The position numbers were made by a program, and so were the translations under genes. A stretch of 33,575 bases of DNA, from positions 149,489-183,063 of the forward strand of contig NW_006920887.1 of NCBI RefSeq assembly GCF_000417875.1. Direction: 5' to 3'. The notes beneath the pieces were generated by a model that was not told where the DNA came from, did not search any database, and saw only the letters and a list, made by a program, of their open reading frames with translations. The DNA is from Pseudozyma flocculosa PF-1 (taxonomy: Eukaryota; Basidiomycota; Ustilaginomycetes; Ustilaginales; Ustilaginaceae). Below, piece after piece: positions 10,291 to 19,030 of this stretch (positions within the stretch are counted from its first letter, which is position 1; every line of letters begins with the position of its first letter).

Positions 10291-10392
10291 GCATTGATAG
10301 TGTAGGGGTATCATGAGTCGTTGCCACTCATCGTCTGCCATCAGGCGATCAACCGATTCGACTCGACCGGGGTTCGAGTCCCCGTCAATGCA
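10291..10392 (+). tRNA. tRNA-Gly (anticodon GCC), intron-containing
   Basis: The acceptor stem GCATTGA/TCAATGC pairs perfectly over 7 bp, with A as discriminator (10392). The D arm has AGGGGTA in the loop with GTGT/TCAT pairing, including a T-T mismatch and a G-T pair. The anticodon stem AGTCG (10316-10320) pairs with CGACT (10359-10363), enclosing TT-GCC-A (anticodon 10323-10325). The T arm is CGGGG-TTCGAGT-CCCCG. The 31-nt intron (10327-10357) sits at the canonical 37/38 position and contains GGC (10344-10346), able to pair with the anticodon as in a bulge-helix-bulge pre-tRNA. Mature length is 71 nt. Five T residues (10393-10397) follow immediately as the Pol III terminator. The TTCGAGTCC segment is the B box. 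Confidence 0.93.
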
Positions 10393-10397
10393 TTTTT
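10393..10397 (+). terminator. RNA polymerase III T-run terminator
   Basis: TTTTT directly abuts the tRNA-Gly discriminator base, as expected for a Pol III stop signal. Confidence 0.75.
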
Positions 10398-10841
10398 GCC
10401 ACTTGGTGGGCGTCGGTCCTGGCCAGTTTGTTTTTTCCCTCTCTAGTTGGAGCGAGGAGGCGAGGCCCGCCGTTGCCACGACGCTGTGGGCGCCACGCTG
10501 CAGCAGTGAGCCTCAGCGTTGATCCTATACCGCGTTCCGATTGCTTTCCAGCACATGATGCGGCTCTACTCGGAGACTCGGCCATTGGGCGATGGATGGG
10601 CTGGCTGGGGCGGTGGCGTTGCTGGGCGGACGGTGGGGCGCAGAATGCGATTTCCAGGGTGACGGAGTACGGGTACAGTCCCAAGGATTGGAATCGGACT
10701 CGGCCAACTCGCAGGCGGCCGCCGCGAGTCGAGAGGGTTTTGGGCAGGGTGGCAGGCCAAGTCGTCGGCCCGTGCTGGGCGCTGCGAGCACTACAGCACC
10801 CTGCGCTGGATGTGGTTGGCCATCCCCGACCCCATCCCCAA

Positions 10842-10996
10842 CTCCATCTCCATCTCCATCTCCATCTCCATCTCCATCTCAGCCTCCATCTCCATCCTAA
10901 TCACAATCCCAATCACCATCCCCATCCCCATCCCCATCCCCATCCCCATCCCCATCCCCATCCCCATCCCCATCCCCATCCCCATCCCCATCCCCA
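10842..10996 (+). repeat. Compound hexanucleotide microsatellite (CCATCT)n then (CCCCAT)n
   Basis: The first array has about 8 copies of CCATCT with one interruption (10842-10897). A short degenerate bridge follows, then about 13 near-perfect copies of CCCCAT (about 10917-10996). The two units differ by one transition, suggesting one array diverged from the other. It lies about 640-790 bp upstream of the ubc2 start codon, and its translation in any frame is just a dipeptide repeat. Confidence 0.9.
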
Positions 10997-11550
10997 CCTG
11001 TACGTCCCTTGCCGTCTGCTCTACCATCCGCCCTACCGCCCTCCTCGGCTTCACTACAACGCACACTTCGTCGTTATCTGCCCACCCTTGCTCCCTCTTG
11101 CCCAGCGCTCGCATCGGCATCGCTCCGCCACCGCGCCCGATTCGAGCGAGTCATTCGGGACGAAGGCCAACACTCTTCTCCAGACACAGCTGCCCGTAGC
11201 TGCTTCTCGCGCTCATCTGCCCACAAACGCCCGCATTTTGTCCTCTCTTCGCCCTGCCTCAGCATACATCGCTTCCTTGGAAACCCGCAATCTTCATCAG
11301 CCTCTGACGGGCTTTGATTCCAGCTCGGGGCCGGACAGCCCGTCCAGCTTACCATCAACCTGGCTGCCCGCTTGCTCTCTGCGAGTGGAAGCGGCTAGCG
11401 CCCCTGTAGCTTCGACATCACCCGCGGCGGGAACCGCTGTCGTCGCGAGGCAGGGGCCAGTCCGACGCCCCCCTCGACAGCACCCAAGGCAAGCGCCGAT
11501 TTCGTCTTGACAGGCCACTTCTCACGCATCCGACGCTTCTAGCCTGTTGC

Positions 11551-11610
11551 ATGCGCTCCCATCTCGACACTTCGCGCGGCCACCCGACCTGCAACACTGC
11601 TCTGAGCTAG
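11551..11610 (+). promoter_or_regulatory. Upstream ORF in the ubc2 leader
   Basis: An ATG at 11551 opens a 19-codon frame closed by TAG at 11608-11610, 20 bases before the ubc2 ATG and in a different frame. If the mRNA begins upstream of it, scanning ribosomes would meet it first, which could lower or condition ubc2 translation. The transcript start is unknown. Confidence 0.45.
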
Positions 11611-11630
11611 AGCTTCACCACTCCGGCAGG

Positions 11631-14589
11631 ATGAGCGGCACCCCAGTCGCCTCGCCCACCGTGCACGTAAACCACTGGTCCGAATCGCAGGTGGCCGACT
11701 GGCTCAGCACCATCGGCCTCGCCAAGTTTGCAAAGGACTTCAAGGGCAACGGCATTACTGGCGACGTCCTCATCTTGCTCGACGACGATGCATTGCGGGA
11801 CATTGGCGTCGCCACCGTCGGACAACGGCTCTCTCTCCTCTCGGCCATCTACCGCCTCAAGCTGCAGTTTGCCATCCCCATTCAGGAGGGCGACTGGATA
11901 CCCAAGTCCTCCGAGGTCCACGATGGTTATCCCGCCACGGCCACATCGCCCCACCTCGTGTCCCTGCTGAGACAGCGCGACGACCGCATCCGCACCCTCG
12001 AGAGTCAGATATTCAGGCTGGCCGACTACCTCTCGCGCTTCCAGCAAGACTTTGCCAGCGTGTGCAAGCACGTCGGCGTCAAGGTGAGTCCGATCACGGC
12101 ACATGCAAAAGCCGCGAGGTGAGGGATGTCATGGCTCGATGCTCCTTTGGCTGAACAATCTGTCCGCCTTGACCATTCCCACTGCTCCATGGCAGACGCT
12201 CACCTCTGAAATGGCAATCTCGGTCGTGTCCGGGTCAACACGGCCAGGAGAGACAGGCGGTCACTCGCACACCTCCTCGGAAAGCAGTACTCACTCCCTG
12301 TCAGCCTTTGGGTCGCAGCCGGACCTGGCCACCTCGGCCAGCAGCCATGCCATCGACTCGCCGACCGCTCGCAACTCTTCCGGCATCGTCTCTCCGACGC
12401 GGTCCGGCTTCGCCACCTCGCTCGGCCACCGTCCTGGCGCCGCCACGTACACGCAGGGCTCATATGGTCAGCAGCATTTTGACGAAGGTCAGGCGTCCGG
12501 CAACGCTTCAGTCGGTCCGCTTCTGGGCTTCAAGCCAGCGGGTCACGCCGGTATGTACCATCGCAGCAACGACGCGCTTGGGTCTGCAACGGGACCTAGT
12601 GCCGCGGTCCCCAACACGCCAACTACCGTGGCAGCGGGCATGCATGCTTCAACGTCGTTGCCGTCCCTCTCCTCGGCCAGCGTCGAGCTCTCCCCGACCC
12701 ACTCGACGCCTTCGGCTACGCCCACCACAGCGACCCCCGCACACGGCCACGGATCTTCCGCCTCCGCCATCCAGAGCCCTACACGGCGCCAGGCGCAGCC
12801 CTCCCCCTCGGGCAACCTCTCGCGCAGCGCCAGCAACAACGCGCTCGCACAGGCACGCAACATCAGTCCCGTCCAGCAGGCGGGCTCGTCATCCGCCACG
12901 GCAACGGCAGCGGCGACAGGAGCGATCCATTCGACGCCAGCTACAGATGCATCGTCAAAGCTCGATCGGGTCAATCCGACCGCACCCGCCTCGTCATCGT
13001 CGTCGTCAAAGACAAACACAGACAGCGGCCCTTCTGTTTCCAGCAATGGCCACCCGTCGGCCTCCACTTCATCCGACATCAACCCGTACAAGTCATTCCG
13101 GGTCACCCTCGACGATCCGTGCCACAAGGTCCTGCCAGCTGCGCTTAAGAAATACAAGATCGTCGACGATTGGAGGCTCTACGCGCTCTTCATCTGCTAT
13201 GGAAGCACAGGTGCGTTGCATCAGCGGGTCCGACTTTGTTCTCTCCGCGGCAGTATGACTGATCCCTGTCCGATGGCGCTCGCTGCCTAATGCATCCTTC
13301 CTCGACACCCCAAACAAATAGAGCGATGCCTCAGCTATGACGAGAAGCCGCTGTTGCTCTTCCAAAAGCTGAAGGAGAATAAGCAGAGCCCAGTCTTCAT
13401 GCTGCGACACATTCGCGACGTAAAGTCGCCCATCGCCATTGCCAATGCAAAAGCAGAGTCCAAGAAGAGCCAGACGACCACCTCGTCGACGGTCAAAGCG
13501 TCCGCCGGCGGTCGGAGCGACAAGAGACGAGTCATCGACGGTGCTCCGCCCTCTGGGGCCAACATTGCCCATCTCGCTGCACCCGTCGAGACCGGACCCG
13601 CCGCTGAGCTGCCGGCATCGACGAAAGCCTCGCGCACCTATGCCGTCGCAATCTACCCGTACCTCTCGGAGCGCGGCGACGAGTTCGACGTCGGCGTTGG
13701 CGATATCTTCATTGTGCGGAATAAGGCCAAAGGCTGGTGGGTGGTGCAGCGGGACAGCAAGGGGACGGGCGCCGGTGACGTCGTCTACAGCGTGCCATCC
13801 AGCGAGACGGACGATGCGAACCCCAACGCCGCCTACCAGGCCGAGATCTCGTCCGGATGGGTGCCTGCCGGCTGCCTTCTCGAGACCAGCAGACCGTTGT
13901 CTCAGATCGTCGAGCCGGGAACCTTGGCGACGGCGGCAACACAGGATCAATCGAGCTCCTTTGCCAACTCTGGTCCAAGCACGCCCACCGTGGCAACCTT
14001 AGCGGCGGCCACGACGACGACGCCGGGTGGAGGCCCGTCGGGGGGCACTGTCAGCGCGTCGGCCACGGCCTCAATCCCCCCGACCTACATCACCAGCACC
14101 AGCACCCTCGGCGTCATGCTCATGGACTACAGCGCGGACGACGGTCTAGAGTTCAACAAGGGCGATCGACTGCGGGTATTCAAGCGCTACAATCACTGGT
14201 CGTACTGTGTGCAGGAGGGCGACCCTCACGCTCGCGGCTGGGTGCCTAGCTGGTACATCGGTAAGATTTCAACGGCCAATGGCGGCGGCAGCGGCGCAGC
14301 AGGGCCGAGCTCGGCAGGGAACACTCCAAAGGACGCCAAGGATCCAAGCCCGGCAACAGGCGGCGGAACAACCATCTCGCCGACCACGTTGATCTCCGCA
14401 CCATCGGCGGCAGCGCCATCCAAAACAGCAGGAAGTGGAGGGGCGTCGCCGGGCGCGGAGACCAAGCCGTCGGGCAAAGGCGCCGGCAGTGGATTGGGTG
14501 GGCCGTCGCCGTCAAGAACGGCGAGCGGTGACGGAGGGGTAGCGGCTGGAGCCGGCCCTGGGACGACCGACATCGGCGATGATGGCTGA
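11631..14589 (+). CDS. ubc2: Ubc2/Ste50-type MAPK-cascade adaptor (SAM-RA-SH3-SH3)
   Basis: Three exons (11631-12083, 12196-13210, 13322-14589) encode 911 residues; introns are 112 bp (phase 0) and 111 bp (phase 1). A SAM domain lies at about 16-78 (HWSESQVADWL to LSAIYRLK). A long Ser/Thr/Ala-rich linker follows. A Ras-association domain at about 447-522 is interrupted by intron 2 (YKSFRVTLDDPCHKVLP, then LLLFQKLKENKQSPVFMLRHI). Two SH3 domains follow, about 594-678 (AVAIYPYLSERGDEF to GWVPAGCLLE, with a roughly 30-residue loop) and about 752-806 (LMDYSADDGLEFNKGD to GWVPSWYIG). The C-terminus is Gly/Ser/Pro-rich. Yeast Ste50 has SAM and RA only; the C-terminal SH3 extension is the basidiomycete arrangement described for Ustilago maydis Ubc2, which links Ras and the pheromone MAPK module and is needed for virulence. 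The start ATG (AGGATGA, A at -3) is supported because SAM begins soon after it. Confidence 0.93.
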
Positions 14590-14786
14590 GCTCGAGACAA
14601 TCGAAAAGGTTCAACGGCCGCCAGTCTTGTTCGTGGTCGAGATGTGGGCGGCTGCTATATAGCTCCGAACGAGCGCGACCGGCGTCGCTTCTTCCGCGAA
14701 AGAGGGAACCGAACTGCCAGATCGCGCAGGGCTGCTCGCCGGACCAGAAGCGTCGACACACTCGCTCCCCGCCATCTAACCTCCGC

Positions 14787-16404
14787 TCATACGGCGCGCC
14801 CGGCGATGCTTCGCCTTGACCGACGCAGCCCTGTGGTGATCGCCGGCGATTCTGTGAGCCGCTTGCCTGGTGTCGGGCTGACGACGCCGTCAGGGACACC
14901 GGAACGAGGCCTGACCGACTTGGACGCTGCCGAGCGCGTCTGCCGCGCCGCAGACGTCGGCGTGGACTCGGAGGAAGCAGAAGTCGTCGTGGCCGACGCG
15001 GACGATCGCGCGGACGATGCCACAGACGAGGAGTCGGGCTTGGGCTTGGGCTTGGGCTCGGGTTGCATGAGGTCGCGGCTGAAGACTGGGAGTGGGTCTT
15101 GATCCTTGAGCCTGCGGAAGGCAAACTTGCACACTTTGAAGCCGGCTCGGCCGGTGGTCATCCATGCCTTCTGCTCGTCCGAGACGCCGCAGAGGACGGA
15201 AGTGTCGCAGTTCGCTTCGGTCAGCACTTCCGTCCTGTGCGCTGCCGTCGAATGTGGGTTTGGGGTTCACGGGTACCGATGCTCACCTCGCAGACGTAGA
15301 GCCCGCTGTAGACGTAGCCGGCATCGGGGGCGTAGCGGTTGTTGGCCTTGTACCCGCGGATGACGCGGATCGGCTTGCCAGTCTGACTAGACTTGTAGAG
15401 CGCCGCATTGTACGTGTTGTCGGTCCAGGACTGATCCTTGCTCTGGGGTGCGGTGCGGAGGTTCTTTGGGTTCTCCTTCGTCCCCTTCAGGTCTCGGCCG
15501 CCGGAACCCGTGTACTGGAAGTAGTGTCCTGTGATGGCAGAAGCAAGCACGGCGAAGATTCAGTACTTACCGGGTCGGCGATCTGGTCGCCGGTAGCGAA
15601 CGCAGGCAGAGGCGGCAAGGAGGACGGGGCAACTTACCGCTGTCAAAATCGTCTTCGTACCCGCCGCTCAGACATACGCTCCAGCATCCGACCTCTGGGT
15701 TCCCGCTGATACCGGCCACGGTGGGCGCGTGGACGGCATCGGTGGAGCAGTGCATTCTCTTTTCCCAGACGGTTCCGATCTTGATGCCGGGTATGTGACC
15801 GAAACGTTTGGGAGAGTGGATCCGTCGACCGAGCTTGTCGGCCTTGCGCTGTCGGTGATCGTCCTCGTCGTCATCGTCGCCCATGATAAAGGAAGAGAGG
15901 GGTAGCGAGTGGCGTCGCAAGGTCCGCGGTATCGCTGAAGGCGTGCTCGACCTTACGCGGGTGGAACGTCGCAGGGCGGATCGCGGAGTGAGCTTCGCCG
16001 AGGACGACGGCGACGAAAACGACTCGGACGTCGTCGCGGTGACCGAATTGCGCGAAGCCGATCGAGTGAGACGGGTCCGGAGAGCGGCATTGGAGGAGAG
16101 CGGGGTGAAGGGCTCGTCGGGGCCGTCCCGCTTGCGCTTCGAGGGTGAAGATGCGGAGGCGGGCTTCTTGGCGAGGGCCACATCGTCGTGGTAGAGGCCG
16201 AGCGATTTCATCAGCTCTGTGCGGGGAGGGGCGAGCAGTACGTCGGTGAGCGTCAGAACGGATATGGAGAGCAGGACACTTCTGCCAAAAGGGAGAGGCT
16301 TGAGGCAAAGGCGTCAAGGACCCACCGATGTTGGCCCTGATGTTGTCCTCGCGCTGCCGCTCGTACTCTACCTCCAAGGCCGCCTTGGCATCGTCTTGCA
16401 CCAT
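14787..16404 (-). CDS. SRA/YDG-domain protein (UHRF1-like methyl-DNA reader without RING)
   Basis: Four exons, complement(16326-16404, 15638-16216, 15287-15528, 14787-15170), with introns of 109, 109 and 116 bp, encode 427 residues. The N-terminus (EYERQREDNIRANIELMKSLGL) is the helix that precedes SRA in fungal family members and confirms the first splice. A basic, Ser-rich linker and an acidic patch (GDDDDEDD) follow. The SRA domain runs from about 159 to 330: FGHIPGIKIGTVW, GGYEDDFDSG, then FQYTGSGGRDLKG, RVIRGYK, YSGLYVCE and KAWMTTGRAGFKVCKFAFRRL. YEDD and YTGSGGRD are the parts that form the flipped-base pocket in UHRF1/SUVH proteins. The C-terminal about 95 residues are Ser/Ala/Arg-rich with a PKPKPKP tract and no RING, PHD or Tudor domain. 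The family binds (hemi)methylated DNA. The ATG has a strong context (AACATGG). Confidence 0.9.
15042..15060 (-). repeat. Short GGGCTT hexamer repeat coding for the Pro-Lys tract of the SRA protein
   Basis: About three copies of GGGCTT on the + strand encode the PKPKPKP tract after the SRA domain on the - strand. Such a repeat may vary in copy number between strains without changing frame. Confidence 0.6.
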
Positions 16405-16502
16405 GTTGACGACGCACAGCGGTGGAAGCGCTTCCACGTCGAGCAGACTGCCGCAAGAAGCGGATCAAGATGGGCAGGGTTCGAGGGATGTGGATAAGGA
16501 TG

Positions 16503-16534
16503 CGGAGGCGGAGGCGGAGGCGGAGGCGGAGGCG
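16503..16534 (+). repeat. (GGAGGC)n microsatellite
   Basis: About five tandem copies of GGAGGC (GCCTCC on the transcribed strand) lie about 100 bp upstream of the SRA-protein start codon, so probably in its promoter or leader. Confidence 0.8.
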
Positions 16535-16829
16535 ATGCTACATGGACAGAGTGGAAGGAACAGAAAGCGCTAGGAGAGGAGGAGCGCGTCAAGCGGAGAC
16601 CCTGGCCGACTCTCTCTGGCCGTGCGGGTGCCCGGTGCCCGTCTTCCGGTAAACGTAGATTCGTGGTCCAACAGCTCTCCCACCCTTGGGGATAGCGTGT
16701 CCGGTCTCGCCTACCGCCTTCCTCACACACGCAACTTGCCCTGCGTGGCTCAGCCTTGACCGCTCGTCTATCCGACCAATCTTCTCGCAAGGTATTGCGG
16801 CTCGCCGAACTTCACATCATCATCGCAAA

Positions 16830-16892
16830 ATGCCTCTCGAGGCTCTGGGACAAACGGGCTCGCTCGTCGCGGCCATGCTCTTCGCGCTGTAG
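16830..16892 (+). CDS. Possible small ORF or first exon, unknown
   Basis: A 20-codon frame opens at an ATG in favourable context (GCAAAATGC, A at -3) after a CATCATCAT leader and ends at TAG. The peptide (MPLEALGQ start, hydrophobic end LVAAMLFAL) looks like the beginning of a small membrane protein, and its MP-EAL opening faintly recalls fungal complex I MWFE-type subunits. A weak donor (GTAGGA) overlaps the stop. I could not find a convincing second exon, so this may be chance. Confidence 0.15.
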   Translation: MPLEALGQTGSLVAAMLFAL

Positions 16893-17071
16893 GACAAATT
16901 GCCATCTCTGAGACATCCGAGCCCCACGCTGCGTGTGCCTACAAAACGGAATCATGCCGTTCTCTTGAGGCAAGTCGACTGGCCAGGCTACCGCGGCCGT
17001 GCTCAAGGAGGCGCTCCTGGGCCGCAGCTGTTTGCGGGAGGCCCATCGCGATCCGCTCCCCGCCACGCGGC

Positions 17072-18418
17072 TCAGGCCAGGAGGCTGCTGAAGTAAGGGT
17101 GGCTCAGACTCCTCTTGGCCGACACCCTGCCGGCGGGATCGTAGACCAGCATGCCGGATAGCAGGTCCAAGCCGTTGGGGTCCAGCTTCGACACCGCTTG
17201 CTCCAGCGGAACGCCCTTCCATTGCGGGAACGATGTCTTGTAGTCTGGCAGCGACCGGACCCCAGGCCACGCCTCGTCCGTAGGTGTGCCCAGCGTCCTG
17301 CGCAGAAGTGACGGACGATAAGAGGCGCCGGAGAGCATGTTAGACCCTGCCATGCTGCCGCTGCTGCATCCGCTCGTGGAGCCGATGCAGGCCGTTCCGC
17401 ACTCACCTGAAGATTTTGAAGATCTCGTCGATCTCAGAGTCGCCAGGGAAGAGCGGACTCCTCATGGCCATTTCTGCGAAGATACAGCCGACGGACCACA
17501 TGTCGATCGCCGTGCTGTAGTGCCGCGAGCCGAGCAGGACCTCGGGCGCCCGGTACCACAGCGTCACCACCTCGTGCGTATATGTCCGAAGCGGGATGCC
17601 AAACGCCCTCGCCAGTCCGAAGTCGGCGAGCTTCAGGTTGCCTTCCTTGTCAATCAGCAGGTTCTGCGGCTTGAGGTCTCTGTGCAGGATCCGGTGCGCG
17701 TGGCAGTAGTAGATGCCGCGGATCAGCTGGTAGGTGAATTTCTGTAGAAGCGCGGCCGGATGGGATCCAGAGACGGGAGGGGCAGGTTCGGGGAAGAAGG
17801 GTCCGGTGTCAGCTCGGCGAACCAGGCTGGCCGATCCGATCCGATCCGTGGCTGTGGCCCTGCACCTACCCTGACAATCTCGGGGCCCATGCCCTCGTTG
17901 GAGTCGGCCGGAACGGCGTCCATGTACTTTCTCAGATCGAGGTCGAGGAACTCAAAGACGAGGTACAGCTTGCTCTCCTGGTGGACAATGTCAAAGAGCC
18001 TGGCGATGCGAGAAAGGCAAGGCGCGGTAGCCGAAGTCAGCCAGCCTGCACCGCCGCCTGGCAGCGCGACGCCGAGCACCCCGAGCATTGCCTTAGGACC
18101 GTATCGTCGGGACTCACCTGACAATGTTGTCATCTCTGAGTTCCTTGAGCAGCGAAATTTCCCTGATGGCCGTCGACGGTACCCCCTCGTCTTCCGCCTC
18201 GAGCCTGATCTTTTTGAGCGCAACGATGCGCCCATTGGCACCGGGGTTGAGGTCCTTTGCCTTGTATACGACACCGTACGTGCCTGTATGTCGGGTGAAG
18301 CACGAATATGCGGTCAGTCCTACAGCCCGAGAACCAACGCGCGTTCGTCAGGAGCCGGCCGTTCCGAGATCTCTGACCCACCTTCGCCAACCTTTTCAAT
18401 CTTCTGGTAGTTGTCCAT
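17072..18418 (-). CDS. cdk1: Cyclin-dependent kinase 1 (Cdc28/Cdc2 orthologue)
   Basis: Five exons, complement(18382-18418, 18118-18283, 17870-17999, 17407-17741, 17072-17297), with introns of 98, 118, 128 and 109 bp, encode 297 residues, the standard Cdk1 length. The first exon is only 37 nt ([12 protein letters not shown]). The P-loop GEGTYG carries Thr14 and Tyr15, the Wee1-type inhibitory phosphorylation sites. The cyclin-binding helix PSTAIRE is at 48-54. HRDLKPQN has catalytic Asp133, DFG is at 151-153, and the activation-loop Thr166 ([15 protein letters not shown]) is the CAK site. GDSEIDEIF and the C-lobe to HPYF complete the kinase. It drives G1/S and G2/M transitions with cyclins; in smut fungi it also controls the arrest needed for filament growth. 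No unusual residue was seen, and every intron joins in frame at conserved kinase sequence. Confidence 0.96.
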
Positions 18419-18927
18419 CGTCAATGCCCTGCGCTAGTGACAAGTGATCCGAGTGGCGTTGCGGTGGAAGAGGTGGGAGCTTCGTCGGGCTAGCAGTCGA
18501 TGTTCCGAGCGTCGGCTTTGGCCAAACAGGGCGTGCAGAGCGTTGCGAGCGTCTCTCTGGATGCAAGTCGGGGTCGCAAGTTTACGATGCAGAGGCGGAG
18601 CGGACGGGAACTGTCGTGATAGATCGGTATGAAAGCGAGGCGTGCGGCAAGGCGTTGCTTGGTGATGGGCGCAGAGGTCGATTAGCGGTGTCGCTGTGGC
18701 TGGGGGATGGTCGAAGAAGGGGCTGCGAGAAAGAGCCAGCTGCTTGGTGTCGGACGGAGTCTTGAGGGAGCGTCGATGGAGGTGCTAGTCGGGTCGCGAA
18801 GACGAAGCGAGTCGAGGGGAGGAGCGGTGGTGGTCTTGACCGAGGAGGGGTGCAGCAGCGAGCAAAGGCAACGAGCAGCGGAGAGAGAGAGGGAGAGTAA
18901 CACCCCCGCGCTCACCTGCCTCTGCCT

Positions 18928-18937
18928 CCTGGCCAGG
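18928..18937. promoter_or_regulatory. CCTGGCCAGG palindrome, copy 1
   Basis: Perfect 10-bp palindrome about 510 bp upstream of the cdk1 start codon; copy 2 begins 19 bp further on. Possible binding site for a dimeric regulator; function inferred only from repetition. Confidence 0.4.
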
Positions 18938-18946
18938 CGGACCTGT

Positions 18947-18956
18947 CCTGGCCAGG
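18947..18956. promoter_or_regulatory. CCTGGCCAGG palindrome, copy 2
   Basis: Identical to copy 1 and followed by the same CGG, with a spacing close to two helical turns between the two copies. Confidence 0.4.
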
Positions 18957-19020
18957 CGGGGCCTGCCTAGCCTGATCCTCCTCTGGCGCGCGCTCTCCGG
19001 CTTGGCCTGAGCTGAGGTCC

Positions 19021-19030
19021 CCTGGCCAGG
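19021..19030. promoter_or_regulatory. CCTGGCCAGG palindrome, copy 3
   Basis: Third perfect copy in the cdk1 upstream region, followed by CAGGCAGG and, 20 bp on, a partial copy (GGCCTGGCC, 19051). Confidence 0.4.

Larger units (their letters stand above)
10398..11630. other. ubc2 upstream region
   Basis: About 1.2 kb without a supported gene. It holds two adjacent hexanucleotide arrays (10842-10996), long pyrimidine-rich stretches on the + strand up to the start of ubc2, and a short upstream ORF (11551-11610). Open frames here come from the repeats and lack known domains. Confidence 0.5.
16405..17071. other. Intergenic region between SRA gene and cdk1
   Basis: Contains the promoter/leader of the SRA gene and the 3' region of cdk1, both on the - strand. 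A GGAGGC hexamer array (16503-16534) sits about 100 bp upstream of the SRA start codon. A small + strand frame at 16830-16892 with a good start context is listed separately. Confidence 0.5.

Noticed and set aside
10842..11120. Met-Gly and Ile-Pro dipeptide proteins read from the hexamer arrays
   Set aside because: They are direct translations of CCCCAT and CCATCT microsatellites and have no non-repeat coding support.
15565..15636. A mini-exon between the two GGTAAGT sites in the SRA intron
   Set aside because: Joining the outer exons directly gives DSGHYFQYTGSGG, which aligns without gap to other SRA domains; a 12-nt mini-exon would add residues inside a conserved loop.
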